Source: Brevibacterium marinum (GTDB lineage: Bacteria; Actinomycetota; Actinomycetes; Actinomycetales; Brevibacteriaceae). Taken from it: a DNA stretch of 64,000 bases. The translations under genes and the position numbers were made by a program. Position 1 is the stretch's first letter; every line of letters begins with the position of its first letter. Shown here in pieces: positions 41,947 through 51,293 of the stretch. Below the pieces are notes generated by a model that did not search any database, was not told the DNA's origin, and saw only the letters and a program-made list of their open reading frames with translations. The DNA is taken from assembly GCF_011927955.1 (NCBI RefSeq), contig NZ_JAATJN010000001.1:3658001-3722000 (forward strand), given 5' to 3'.

Positions 41947-43671
41947 TCAGGTGAGATCGACTTCGATGATCCGACGGCCCAGCCGTCTCATGCTCCGACC
42001 TGCGCCTGCACCACTGGCAGCGCTGTCGAACCCGACCTGGGTGTTGCCGAACTCTGCGATGAACTCGTCGAGCTCGCTCACCAGTGCGTATCCCCAGCCG
42101 TAGGCGGCGGCCAGGTCTTCGAAGTCTCGGCCGTGGGGAACGGTGAAGTACCGCTTCAGGTACGGGGCCACGTGGTCCTGTGAGTGCTCGAGGCCGGAGA
42201 AGATCGCACCGCCGTCATCGTTGAGCACGACGATGAGCACATCCCCCTCCTCTTCGGCGCTCGGAGTCAGCAGACCGCCGGCGTCATGGAGCATCGCGAC
42301 ATCGCCGATGACCAGTACGACCTGTTCCCCGAGGGCGAGCGAGAGCCCGGTGGCGGTCGAGACCAGACCGTCGATGCCGGCCAGGCCCCGAGAAGCATGG
42401 ATGCGGGCCCGAACGTCGGTGCCCTCGCTGAGGTAGCGGATCGTGTTCGAACTCGCAGCGAAGAGCTCGATCGCCGAGCCGGCCAGGAACTCGGTGATCG
42501 CTCGCGCCGATGATTGCTGCGGCTGCGCCTTCTGCCCCTGTGCCGAGGCCTCGCGACTCCGCCGGGATTCGGCGACGATCGCGTCTCCGGCGCTCACCCA
42601 CTCCCGGCACCACACCGCACCGTCCTCGGCGCCTTCGACGGACAGCGACACCGCGTCGACGTCATCGGGCACCCGCTGAACCAGCACCTCGGGGTCGGCG
42701 AGCAGCGCCGCGACCGGTCTGGTCAGTGTGGGCTTTCCGTGCACGATCACCGTGCGGATCGCCCGACGCAGGTCATCTCGGCCGGCCAGCACTTCGGCAT
42801 GGGCGGCAACGATAGCGCCCGAGTCGCGCAGAGCGGACGTGAGCGGGCTCGAAGGTTCGGCCAGCACCGGGATCGCCTTCGCCTCGACCAGCGACCTCAG
42901 CGACTCGGCCGCATGCCCCCCGGCATCGCCGGCGACGATGACGGTGCCTGGAAGAATGCGGACAGCCGCGCTCGTCCCGGACGCCGATTCGTCCGCCGAT
43001 GCGGGCCCATCCGCGGGTACGACCGGCGGCTTCGTGCCCGTCATCATGATCTTGCCCAGCGTCTGCACCTCGGTCTTCCACTCGGCCAGCTCCTCCGCCG
43101 TCGGCACGAGCGGGACATCGAACTGCACGTTGAACTGGACTGGGCCGGGCTCACCCTTGCCCTCACCCACCGCCTGAGCGGCCGCCTCGGCGAGCAGACG
43201 GTCTGCATCCGGACTGCCGGCGGGCACGTCGACGCGGCCACGCACATCGCTGAGCACCCGTGATTGGTCATCGATCGTCTGATTCGCCCCGGTGCCCCGC
43301 AGGCGAGCGGGACGATCCGCGGTGATCGCAATGAGAGGCAGCCGACCGTAGGAGGCTTCGAGCACCGCCGGATGCAGGTTCGCCACGGCCGAGCCGGACG
43401 TCGTCACCACAGCAACGGCGCCGACTGGGCCCGCCTGTCGGGTGCGCAGCCCTCGGGCAAGCCCCAACGCCAGGAACCCGGCATCACGCTCATCGATGCG
43501 CACGTGGGTGCGGATGACTCCCGCCTCGGCGAGGGGAGCCAGCGCATAAATCAACGGTGCGGATCGGGACCCGGGGGCGATGACGACCTCGGTGACTGAG
43601 ACCAACGCCAGTTCACGGGCAATCTGGTGCGCCACTGCGCTCGAATTCAACATCACCTGATATTCAACCAC
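41947..43671 (-). CDS. menD: 2-succinyl-5-enolpyruvyl-6-hydroxy-3-cyclohexene-1-carboxylate synthase
   Basis: ThDP enzyme joining isochorismate and 2-oxoglutarate, 574 residues. The N-terminal domain has VIAPGSRSAPLIYAL and HVRIDERDAGFLALGLARG (catalytic Glu region). The ThDP-binding motif near the end is IGDVAMLHDAGGLL to LNDDGGAIFSGLEH. The GTG at 43669-43671 follows AGGTGG by 4 bp; an ATG six codons later is an alternative. Converges on menF. Confidence 0.94.
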   Translation of the reverse strand: MVEYQVMLNSSAVAHQIARELALVSVTEVVIAPGSRSAPLIYALAPLAEAGVIRTHVRIDERDAGFLALGLARGLRTRQAGPVGAVAVVTTSGSAVANLHPAVLEASYGRLPLIAITADRPARLRGTGANQTIDDQSRVLSDVRGRVDVPAGSPDADRLLAEAAAQAVGEGKGEPGPVQFNVQFDVPLVPTAEELAEWKTEVQTLGKIMMTGTKPPVVPADGPASADESASGTSAAVRILPGTVIVAGDAGGHAAESLRSLVEAKAIPVLAEPSSPLTSALRDSGAIVAAHAEVLAGRDDLRRAIRTVIVHGKPTLTRPVAALLADPEVLVQRVPDDVDAVSLSVEGAEDGAVWCREWVSAGDAIVAESRRSREASAQGQKAQPQQSSARAITEFLAGSAIELFAASSNTIRYLSEGTDVRARIHASRGLAGIDGLVSTATGLSLALGEQVVLVIGDVAMLHDAGGLLTPSAEEEGDVLIVVLNDDGGAIFSGLEHSQDHVAPYLKRYFTVPHGRDFEDLAAAYGWGYALVSELDEFIAEFGNTQVGFDSAASGAGAGRSMRRLGRRIIEVDLT

Positions 43672-43712
43672 TAACCCACCTGCGGTTCATCTCGACTCCC
43701 TACGGTTGACTC

Positions 43713-45329
43713 ATGCGCCGATCGATTCTCGCTGCGGTTGGGGCGCGTGCTCTCCGTTCTCTGACCGCCGCCCGCTCCCACAGAGGACGCTTCCCCACAC
43801 GTGATCAGAACAGTTCCTTCCTCGGACCCGAACCTCGCGGCAAGGACGCGAGGAAGTGGCACATCCGGGACAAGCGCAAGCTCTCGAACCGGCTGCGGGA
43901 GTTCTTCGTCTACTCCCCCGCGCTCGGTTGCACCGTCGGCGTGCGTGTGCTGCTGCCGGGCATCCCGGCCGAGGTCAGCCCGGTCATCCACCTCTATCAC
44001 GGCGGAGGGGACGATTTCCGATCATGGACGGACTTCGGTTCGGCCGAGGAGCTCACCCTCGACTCCCCGTATCTTGTGGTCATGCCCGACGGCGGGGCCG
44101 GAACGTACTCCCGGGTGGCTGTCGGCAGCGAGGTCCACGACTGGCCGACCTTCCACACCGTCGAGATCCCGGAGTTCCTGCGCAAGACCTTCTCCGTCGA
44201 CTTCGCCCCCGAGAACCAGCTGCTCGCGGGGCTGTCCATGGGCGGGTACGGGGCGATGAAGTACGCCGCCTGGCATCCCGACCGCTACACCAGCGCGGCC
44301 GCCTTCTCCTCCCCGCTCGACCCGCTGGCCGCCGTCGCGGCCTTCGACATCATCGCCATGCGCGAAGGCGCGAAATCGATGACCCTGTTCGGTGATACCG
44401 TCGCCGACCGCAGCGAATGGATCGCCAATTCGCCCTATGGTCTCGCGGAGAATCTGTACGGGCTGGACCTGTGGCTCAGCGCCGGCTCCGGCAGCCTCGA
44501 AGAGTCGAAGGACCGTGACGTGCTCGAGACGATGGTCAATCAGCAGGGAGAGCGGTTCTCCGCGCGCCTGAATGCGCTGGGCATCCGCCATTCCTGGTTT
44601 CCCCGAACCACTGGTCTGCACAATTGGACGAGCTGGGAGCGGGAGTTGGGAGCCTGGCTGAAGACTCTGCGACGGCAACGCGACTACGCCAGCTCCGGGC
44701 ACCGCAGCCTCGAACGCCGAGGCGGCAGCGCCGTTGACCGCCGAGGCGGGCCTCGCGTGGCCGATGGCGGTGAGTTCTCGTACCTGACCGGCCATGCCCT
44801 CTTCGACATCCACGGGTGGCGGGTCGAGATCTCGCGGCGCAGAGCTCAGATCGTCCGCTTCGGCTCCGTCAGCGCCGCCGGATTCTCGCTCACCGGCACC
44901 GGCAGCTTCCGGGTGCGCACTCCCGGCCTGTACGAACCCGGGCGCCGATACGACGTCTGCGTCAGTGCACCGACCGGCGACAACGACTATACCCAGCGGG
45001 CCGATAAGAAGGGCCGCCTGACGTTCACCGGGAGACTCGCGGCGGCCATGCACGACCCGATCATCCCCGGCAAGCGCACCCAGCACTTCACGACGGTGGG
45101 CCAGGCCGAGGTCACGACTGTGCGCATCGCCTCGACGCCGGAGGACTCGGCCCCGCACGTTGAGACCGCTCACGTTGCCACAGCGCCGTCCGGTCGGACG
45201 CAGGCCCGCGAAGAGCCGGCCGGTGCGGCCGAAAACACACTCGAAGCCGCCGATACGGCTTATGGTGGGACCGACACAGATTATGGTGATGACGGGTGTC
45301 CGTCACCCCTCCCACCGATTGAACGCTGA
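43713..45329 (+). CDS. Alpha/beta-hydrolase esterase (esterase D/Ag85-like fold) with extra C-terminal region
   Basis: A 538-residue protein. Residues about 60-325 form a PF00756-type esterase: VIHLYHGGGDDFRSW, LVVMPDGGAGTY, nucleophile elbow LLAGLSMGGYGAMKYAAW and the His in TTGLHNWTSWEREL. From about 360 to 475 is a second, beta-rich region (ALFDIHGWRVEISRRRAQ, GRRYDVCVSAPTGDND) that I do not recognise, followed by an Ala/Glu/Thr-rich tail. No clear signal peptide. Substrate unknown; linkage to men genes may be chance. Confidence 0.75.
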   Translation: MRRSILAAVGARALRSLTAARSHRGRFPTRDQNSSFLGPEPRGKDARKWHIRDKRKLSNRLREFFVYSPALGCTVGVRVLLPGIPAEVSPVIHLYHGGGDDFRSWTDFGSAEELTLDSPYLVVMPDGGAGTYSRVAVGSEVHDWPTFHTVEIPEFLRKTFSVDFAPENQLLAGLSMGGYGAMKYAAWHPDRYTSAAAFSSPLDPLAAVAAFDIIAMREGAKSMTLFGDTVADRSEWIANSPYGLAENLYGLDLWLSAGSGSLEESKDRDVLETMVNQQGERFSARLNALGIRHSWFPRTTGLHNWTSWERELGAWLKTLRRQRDYASSGHRSLERRGGSAVDRRGGPRVADGGEFSYLTGHALFDIHGWRVEISRRRAQIVRFGSVSAAGFSLTGTGSFRVRTPGLYEPGRRYDVCVSAPTGDNDYTQRADKKGRLTFTGRLAAAMHDPIIPGKRTQHFTTVGQAEVTTVRIASTPEDSAPHVETAHVATAPSGRTQAREEPAGAAENTLEAADTAYGGTDTDYGDDGCPSPLPPIER

Positions 45330-45345
45330 CGTCGAGAGGTCATCC

Positions 45346-46056
45346 ATGAAACGCGCATTCCCAGCCATCGCTCTCATTGCCGGACTGAGCCTGACGGGCT
45401 GTACGGGAAATGATTCCCAGGATGACGGGGCAGAGGAGGATTCCACGGCCCAGCCCGCTTCGGACGAGGCGCCCGAGGCCACTGTGCTCGACGAGGATCA
45501 GCTCACTGAGGTCATCGAGTCAACGGAGGTCGACGGACAGTCGTACACAACCTTCGACATGTCCGCGGCTTCGGGCAGCGACGCGGTCAAAGTGCTCCAA
45601 ACCTCCGAGTTCGAACCCGCTGAATGCAAGGACCTCTCGATGGCCGCCCTCAACGTCGCCCAGCAGAGCAAGGGAAACACCGTCGGCGGGATCTCGTCCG
45701 ACAAGACTCTGAGTGTGGCGCTCACGAGCTTCTCCGACGTCGCCGACGCCGGTTCACAGCTGAAGAGCTCCAGCACCGTCACCGAGGTGTGCAACGACGT
45801 CACGGTCAGATCTCAGGGCATCGAGATGAAGATGTCCTACGAAACCTTCGATGCCGAGGTTCCCAGTGCCGACGAGACCGTCGGCGTCCGCGCCGAGATC
45901 AGCGCCGGTGGTCAGACGGTCCTCAACGCCGACACTGTCACCGGCCGAATCGGCAACAACATCGTCACCGCCGCCAACGTCGCCGACACCGATGACGAGA
46001 CGACAGTGCCGCAGACCGCCGAGGCGTTCGTCGAGGCGGTCAAGACCGCCGGCTGA
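45346..46056 (+). CDS. Lipoprotein of unknown function
   Basis: A 236-residue exported lipoprotein: MKRAFPAIALIAGLSLTGC with a good lipobox (LTGC), then an acidic linker (SQDDGAEEDSTAQ). The mature part has two cysteines (EPAECKDLSM and VTEVCNDVTV) and resembles sensor-like or DUF5642-type actinobacterial lipoproteins only loosely, so no family is claimed. GAGAGGT precedes the ATG. It starts 16 bp after the esterase gene, so they may share a transcript. Confidence 0.72.
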   Translation: MKRAFPAIALIAGLSLTGCTGNDSQDDGAEEDSTAQPASDEAPEATVLDEDQLTEVIESTEVDGQSYTTFDMSAASGSDAVKVLQTSEFEPAECKDLSMAALNVAQQSKGNTVGGISSDKTLSVALTSFSDVADAGSQLKSSSTVTEVCNDVTVRSQGIEMKMSYETFDAEVPSADETVGVRAEISAGGQTVLNADTVTGRIGNNIVTAANVADTDDETTVPQTAEAFVEAVKTAG

Positions 46057-46062
46057 GCAGCC

Positions 46063-47226
46063 TCAGCAACGTGAGTTCAGCGTCGGGCGCAGGGCGGACC
46101 AGCACGCCTGCAGTCGCGTCGACCACCAGTCGAGACGTCCCGAATCCACCGCCAGCCTCTCCAGACTCCGTGGGTCCGGGACGACTCGCCTCACCGGGAT
46201 CTCACCGTCGACGGGTTTCAGGCTCAGATCCGGACTCACGACGTCTTCGGCGAACAGTCGCACCGTCCCCAGTCCGCATGCCGGATGCTCCCCGAGGATC
46301 TCCCGACTGTGCCGGGTGCGCGGCAGACTCGCTGCCAGCTCGGCCCCGGCGGCCAATCCGACGGAGGATTCCAGTGCGGAGGACACGACAGCGGGCAGGC
46401 CGCAGGCTTCGAGGACCGATCGTGCGGCAGCGATGCCGCCCAGCGGTTGGACCTTGACGATGACGACCTCGGCGGCTCCCAGCTCTGCGACTCGCAGAGG
46501 GTCCTCGGCCTTCCGGATCGATTCGTCCGCGGCCAGCACCACGGGCAGCCCCCGGTCCGAAAGCTGTTCCCGCAGGTGAGCCAGGTCCTCGACGCCGGCG
46601 ACCGGTTGCTCGAAGTACTGCAGGTCGAAGGACGCGAACTCGGCGCACGCGGTCAGGGCGTCGGTCGGCGAGTACCCGGCGTTCGCGTCCAGACGCAGTC
46701 TCGTGTCGGGAAACAGCCGCCGGAATTCCTGCAGCCGCTCCAGATCATCGGGCAGGGAGTCGATCCCGTGCTCGGCCACCTTCGCCTTGACGGTTCCGAC
46801 CCGACCGTAGCGGGCGAGGATCCCCTCGACATCCGAGGTTGCGCAGGAGGGCAGGGTCGCATTGACGGCGATGGACTGCTCAGGAGCGTCAGTGTCGGCG
46901 CGTGCGGCACCCGAGGGCCCCGGCGGCTGAGTTCCCGGCGCCTGCGTTTCCAGCGGCTGCGTTTCCGGCGGCTGTGCCGACCCGGACGGCCGTGCCGAAC
47001 CGGGCAGCACGCCCGCGAATTCGAGGGCGGCACGCAGCCAGCGGGAGGATTCGGGAACACCGTATTCGGTGAACGGCGAGAACTCCGCCCACCCGTGCGG
47101 CCCTTCGAAGACCATGATCTCGCGCTCGGTGATCCCCCGGAATCGCGTGACCATGGGCAGTCTGAGGACGTGAAAGCTCGGCAGGAGATCGGCGATGGAC
47201 TCGGGAACCTGCTCTGCATCAGCCAT
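46063..47226 (-). CDS. menC: o-Succinylbenzoate synthase
   Basis: Enolase-superfamily dehydratase of menaquinone synthesis, 387 residues. The capping domain starts FHVLRLPMVTRFRGIT. The barrel has TVKAKVAEHG (catalytic Lys), RLRLDANAGYSPTDAL (metal Asp), YFEQPV and LAADESIR (metal ligands), and VIVKVQPLGG. Residues about 82-102 are a Pro/Glu/Thr/Gln insert coded by 15-bp repeats, making the protein longer than the usual 320 or so. The start at 47224-47226 (MADAEQ) follows GGTGG; an upstream start 8 codons earlier is open. Confidence 0.92.
   Translation of the reverse strand: MADAEQVPESIADLLPSFHVLRLPMVTRFRGITEREIMVFEGPHGWAEFSPFTEYGVPESSRWLRAALEFAGVLPGSARPSGSAQPPETQPLETQAPGTQPPGPSGAARADTDAPEQSIAVNATLPSCATSDVEGILARYGRVGTVKAKVAEHGIDSLPDDLERLQEFRRLFPDTRLRLDANAGYSPTDALTACAEFASFDLQYFEQPVAGVEDLAHLREQLSDRGLPVVLAADESIRKAEDPLRVAELGAAEVVIVKVQPLGGIAAARSVLEACGLPAVVSSALESSVGLAAGAELAASLPRTRHSREILGEHPACGLGTVRLFAEDVVSPDLSLKPVDGEIPVRRVVPDPRSLERLAVDSGRLDWWSTRLQACWSALRPTLNSRC
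46921..46980. repeat. In-frame 15-bp tandem repeat inside menC
   Basis: Four 15-bp units at 46921, 46936, 46951 and 46966, each near CGGCGGCTGCGTTTC. They encode five-residue units (ETQPP, ETQPL, ETQAP, GTQPP) between the capping domain and the barrel. Confidence 0.82.
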
Positions 47227-47270
47227 AGAGCCACCATATCGCTGACACAACAGAGGATAGAGTTGGGGCC

Positions 47271-48188
47271 ATGACGGTTTCTGACATCTTTGATCCTTCC
47301 CAGTGGCGCGAAGTCTCCGGATTCGACTTCACCGACATCACCTACCACCGCGCGGTCAACCCCGACGGCGCCGACCTGGGCTGCGTGCGCATCGCCTTCG
47401 ATCGTCCCGATATCCGCAATGCCTTCCGCCCCCACACCGTCGACGAACTCTATCGCGCCCTCGATCACGCCCGCCAGACCTCGGACGTCGGAGCCGTCCT
47501 CCTCACGGGCAACGGACCGAGCTCCAAGGACGGCGGTTGGGCCTTCTGCTCCGGAGGCGACCAACGCATCCGGGGCCGTTCGGGCTATCAGTACGCCTCC
47601 GGTCAGACCCGGGAGTCGGTGGATCCTGCCCGTGCGGGTCGCCTCCACATCCTCGAGGTCCAGCGCCTCATCCGGACCATGCCCAAGGTCGTCATCGCCG
47701 TCGTACCCGGATGGGCGGCCGGCGGCGGACACAGCCTCCACGTCGTCTGCGACATCACAATCGCCTCTCGCCAGCATGCGAAGTTCAAGCAGACCGATGC
47801 CGATGTCGGATCCTACGACGCCGGCTACGGCTCCGCCTACCTGGCGAAGATGGTCGGGCAGAAGAAGGCCCGTGAGATCTTCTTCCTCGGCCGCACCTAC
47901 TCGGCCCAGGACATGGCCGACATAGGTGCCGTCAACGAGGTCGTCGACCATGAGGACCTCGAGACTGCCGCCATGACCATGGTCGAGGAGATCCTCGGCA
48001 AGTCTCCCAACGCCCAGCGGATGCTGAAGTTCGCGTTTAACCTCGTCGACGACGGCCTCATGGGTCAGCAGATCTTCGCAGGTGAGGCCACTCGCCTGGG
48101 ATATATGACCGACGAAGCCGTCGAAGGCCGCGACTCCTTCCTCGAGAAACGCGAACCCGACTGGTCCCCCTACCCCTGGTACTACTGA
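47271..48188 (+). CDS. menB: 1,4-Dihydroxy-2-naphthoyl-CoA synthase
   Basis: Crotonase-fold enzyme that closes the naphthoate ring from o-succinylbenzoyl-CoA, 305 residues. Features include IAFDRPDIRNAFRPHTVDEL, FCSGGDQRIRGRSGYQY (oxyanion region typical of MenB), VVPGWAAGGGHSLHVVCD, DVGSYDAGYGSAYLAKMVG and the end DWSPYPWYY. It starts 44 bp from the divergent menC start; menE follows after 13 bp. Confidence 0.97.
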   Translation: MTVSDIFDPSQWREVSGFDFTDITYHRAVNPDGADLGCVRIAFDRPDIRNAFRPHTVDELYRALDHARQTSDVGAVLLTGNGPSSKDGGWAFCSGGDQRIRGRSGYQYASGQTRESVDPARAGRLHILEVQRLIRTMPKVVIAVVPGWAAGGGHSLHVVCDITIASRQHAKFKQTDADVGSYDAGYGSAYLAKMVGQKKAREIFFLGRTYSAQDMADIGAVNEVVDHEDLETAAMTMVEEILGKSPNAQRMLKFAFNLVDDGLMGQQIFAGEATRLGYMTDEAVEGRDSFLEKREPDWSPYPWYY

Positions 48189-48201
48189 GCGCCGCGGCCC
48201 G

Positions 48202-49404
48202 ATGCACGCACATCAATTGCCCCGTGCGATCGACCGCGCCCTCGCCGGCGAGTCGATCCTGATCCTGCCGCAGACCCGTGAAGGATCCATCGCCGAGGTG
48301 TCGCCGAGCCTGTGGACGGGTGCCGGCCGGGCCCCGGCGCTGGTCCTCTTCACCTCGGGGTCGACCGGCGCGGCCAAGGGTGTGGCTCTGTCCGCCGAGG
48401 CCCTGACCACCTCGGCGAGGGCGACCGAACGCCTCCTCGCGGGCCCCGGCGAGTGGCATCTGACGCTGCCGGTCAACCACATCGCAGGGTTTCAAGTGGA
48501 GCTGCGTGCCCGCCTCGCGGGACGGGAGCCGATCAGGACCGCCTCGCCGGCTTTCACCGCCGGAGGCTTCGCCGACGAGGTCGACGCACTGTTCGCCCGC
48601 TCCGGCCGGAGACCGAGATACACCTCGCTGGTGCCCACCCAACTGCACCGGATCCTCGCCCACGAACGGGCCGCACACGCGGCGGCCGGCTTCGATGCGA
48701 TCCTCCTCGGCGGGTCCGCGGTCTCCCCCGCGCTGCTCGAGGGTGCCGTCGCCCACGGCCTGCAGGTCGTGCGCACCTACGGGATGAGCGAGACCGCAGG
48801 TGGATGCGTCTACGACGGGGTCCCCTTCGACGGTGTCGAGATCACCATCTCCGAGTCCTCGACGATCGATCTGCGCGGACCGGTCGTCGCCGACTCCTAC
48901 GTCGAGATCGCCGAGACGGGCCACATCATGCCCATCGACAGCCCGAACCTGACCCTTGACCACGATGGTTCGGCGACCATGCACACGAGCGACCTCGGGC
49001 GCCTCGACGACGGTGTGCTCACGGTGCTCGGCCGCAGCGACGACATCATCGTCTCCGGCGGCACGAACGTCTCGCCGCATGCGCTCGAGACCGGACTGCT
49101 GCCGACCTGGCAGCGCCATGGAATCGCCGAGGTGCTCGTGACCTGGGTTCCCGACGAGGAATGGGGCAGACTGTTGGTGGCCCTCGTCCGAATCGACGGA
49201 CGGGCCTCCAGCACGCTCGCGAAGGACTTGGCCTCGCCTCGACAGTTGGCGGGGACGCTGAATGCACTCGTGACCGGCATGCACGGGCAGCTGCTTCCGC
49301 GCCTGGTGTTTCCCGTCACGGAGATTCCGAGCCGCTCGATCGGCAAACCCGACCGATCGGCCGCTGCCGCTCTCGCCGCCGAACTGATGGCTGCGGCGAC
49401 CTGA
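48202..49404 (+). CDS. menE: o-Succinylbenzoate-CoA ligase
   Basis: Short MenE-type acyl-CoA synthetase, 400 residues. The AMP-binding P-loop is VLFTSGSTGAAKGVALS near residue 50, followed by RTYGMSETAGGCVYDG, HTSDLGRLDDGVLTVLGRSDDIIVSGGTNV and the C-terminal Lys region PSRSIGKPDRSAAA. Actinobacterial MenE proteins lack much of the N-terminal domain, as here. It activates the substrate used by MenB. Confidence 0.93.
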   Translation: MHAHQLPRAIDRALAGESILILPQTREGSIAEVSPSLWTGAGRAPALVLFTSGSTGAAKGVALSAEALTTSARATERLLAGPGEWHLTLPVNHIAGFQVELRARLAGREPIRTASPAFTAGGFADEVDALFARSGRRPRYTSLVPTQLHRILAHERAAHAAAGFDAILLGGSAVSPALLEGAVAHGLQVVRTYGMSETAGGCVYDGVPFDGVEITISESSTIDLRGPVVADSYVEIAETGHIMPIDSPNLTLDHDGSATMHTSDLGRLDDGVLTVLGRSDDIIVSGGTNVSPHALETGLLPTWQRHGIAEVLVTWVPDEEWGRLLVALVRIDGRASSTLAKDLASPRQLAGTLNALVTGMHGQLLPRLVFPVTEIPSRSIGKPDRSAAAALAAELMAAAT

Positions 49405-49491
49405 CCGACGCGAACGCACGAATACCCTATGACGTGAACAATCGGTAATATGAGACGGTTCGAATCTACGTGAGGAAAGGTATCCCACCCA

Positions 49492-50424
49492 ATGGCAACT
49501 GCCGCGCAGTGGATCTCCGGAGCCCGGTTACGAACGCTGCCACTGGCCTTGGCACCGGTTCTCATCGGCACCGGTGCCGCAATCGGTTCGGTCGGCGGGT
49601 TCACCTCGTTCATCATCGGTGACTACACGCAGAACGGTCATGACCATTCGCTGGGTCAGATCTTCCTCCGAGGTGTGCTGGCGCTCATCGTCTCACTCAG
49701 CCTGCAGATCGGGTCGAACTTCGCCAACGACTACTCGGACGGCATCCGCGGCACCGACGATGAGCGTGTGGGCCCCGTCCGCCTGACGGCGACCGGCGCA
49801 GCCGAGCCGAGTACGGTCAGACGTGCGGCGTTCATGTTCTTCGGCATCGCCGGAGTCGTCGGAATCGCCCTCGTCCTCATCTCCCAGGCGTGGTGGTTCC
49901 TCATCGCCGGTGCCGCAGCGGTGGCCGCGGCCTGGTTCTACACGGGCGGGAAGAAGCCCTACGGGTACATGGGTCTGGGCGAGGTGTTCGTCTTCGTCTT
50001 CTTCGGCCTCGTCGCAACTCTGGGCACGATGTGGATGCAGGTCGGAGGACTCAGCATCAGCGGCTGGGCCGGCGCCATCGCCATCGGCTCGCTCGCCTCG
50101 GCGGTGCTCATGGTCAACAATCTGCGCGACATCCCGACCGACATCGAAGCCGGCAAGATCACTCTGGCCGTGAAGCTGGGCGACCATCGGTCACGCATCG
50201 CCTATGCGGCTCTCGTGCTCGTGCCCTTCGCACTGCTGGCGCTGGCGATCCTCGACGGACATCCTGCGGTGGCGCTGGCGATCCTCGCCCTCGTGCCCGC
50301 TCTCAACCCACTGCAGACTGTGCTGCGCGGGACGACGGGGCGCGGTCTCATTCCGCCGATCAAGTCAACGGGGCTGACCGCCCTGGCCTTCGCCTCCCTG
50401 ACGGGCCTGGGACTGGCGCTCTAG
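49492..50424 (+). CDS. menA: 1,4-Dihydroxy-2-naphthoate polyprenyltransferase
   Basis: UbiA-family membrane enzyme attaching the isoprenoid tail to the naphthoate, 310 residues and about eight spans. The first Asp-rich motif is NFANDYSDGIRGTDDERVGP and the second is NNLRDIPTDIEAGKITLAVKLG. AGGAAAGG precedes the ATG. Last gene of the plus-strand menB-menE-menA run. Confidence 0.95.
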   Translation: MATAAQWISGARLRTLPLALAPVLIGTGAAIGSVGGFTSFIIGDYTQNGHDHSLGQIFLRGVLALIVSLSLQIGSNFANDYSDGIRGTDDERVGPVRLTATGAAEPSTVRRAAFMFFGIAGVVGIALVLISQAWWFLIAGAAAVAAAWFYTGGKKPYGYMGLGEVFVFVFFGLVATLGTMWMQVGGLSISGWAGAIAIGSLASAVLMVNNLRDIPTDIEAGKITLAVKLGDHRSRIAYAALVLVPFALLALAILDGHPAVALAILALVPALNPLQTVLRGTTGRGLIPPIKSTGLTALAFASLTGLGLAL

Positions 50425-50432
50425 GACAGTTC

Positions 50433-50699
50433 TCAGTCTTCGTCGTCGACGATGCGGTCTTCGACGTCCTCATCGGCACCCTTGCGTTTGGGCGTCTTGG
50501 CGCGTTTGGCCACACGCTTCTCGATGTCCTCTGCGACCTTGGCGCGCATCCCGCCCAGGACGAGATAGCTGATGAGGGCACCGCCGAAGATCGCCACCAC
50601 GGCCATGACGAGATTGAGCCCGAGGAACGGCTGCAGAACCAGCCCGACGGCGACGATGATGCCGAGTCGGGCCAACGTATAGATCCAGAAGTTGCGCAT
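50433..50699 (-). CDS. DUF4229-type small membrane protein
   Basis: An 88-residue protein: MRNFWIYTLARLGIIVAVGLVL and a second span (MAVVAIFGGALISYLVLG), then a charged Lys/Arg/Asp/Glu tail. This layout matches actinobacterial DUF4229 proteins, often found next to menA. Function unknown. An ATG three codons upstream is an alternative start. Confidence 0.75.
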   Translation of the reverse strand: MRNFWIYTLARLGIIVAVGLVLQPFLGLNLVMAVVAIFGGALISYLVLGGMRAKVAEDIEKRVAKRAKTPKRKGADEDVEDRIVDDED

Positions 50700-50783
50700 T
50701 GCACCCATTTTAGACCGTCGCCGGCAGCGATTCACCACCGGCCGTATGGGCAGGTGTTCAGGTTGGTGGACTATCCTGGGAGC

Positions 50784-51218
50784 ATGGCTCGATTTCTCAT
50801 TGCCGCGATCGTCCTCGCGGCAGCGGTCACACTGTACGGACTCTTCGATTGCCTCTTGCGCGATCGGGGTCTGATCCGAGTCCTGCCCAAACCCGTGTGG
50901 GCGATCATCATCCTGTTCATCCCCGTGATCGGCTTCGTCCTGTGGTATGCCTTCGGCCGCGGCAACGAGGACAAGCCGACTGTGGCTCCCCGCCGGCGCG
51001 GCCCCAGCGCTCCCGACGATGACGACGACTACCTGCGGAAGATCGATCGCGACGTCAAACTCGGCAAGCACGCGCCCGAGGCGGAGGAGCCCGAGGAGAC
51101 GACACCCGACACCGACGAGGCCGACGGCGACTCAGCCGACACGGACTCACGATCCTCCGACACCGACGAGCATGATTCCGGTGGCTCCAAGGGCGACGGC
51201 CGCGGCCACTCGAACTGA
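50784..51218 (+). CDS. PLDc_N-type small membrane protein
   Basis: A 144-residue protein. Two N-terminal spans (LIAAIVLAAAVTLYGLFDCL and WAIIILFIPVIGFVLWYAFG) match the phospholipase-D nuclease N-terminal transmembrane domain; no nuclease domain follows. The rest is acidic, Asp/Glu/Ser/Thr-rich and probably disordered. GGGAG precedes the ATG. Function unknown. Confidence 0.75.
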   Translation: MARFLIAAIVLAAAVTLYGLFDCLLRDRGLIRVLPKPVWAIIILFIPVIGFVLWYAFGRGNEDKPTVAPRRRGPSAPDDDDDYLRKIDRDVKLGKHAPEAEEPEETTPDTDEADGDSADTDSRSSDTDEHDSGGSKGDGRGHSN

Positions 51219-51293
51219 CTCCCTGCCCACACCGAGCCGGCCCACGACACCGAACCGGCCCAGCGTCGGCCCGAGGCCGGGTCGGCGTGCCGA

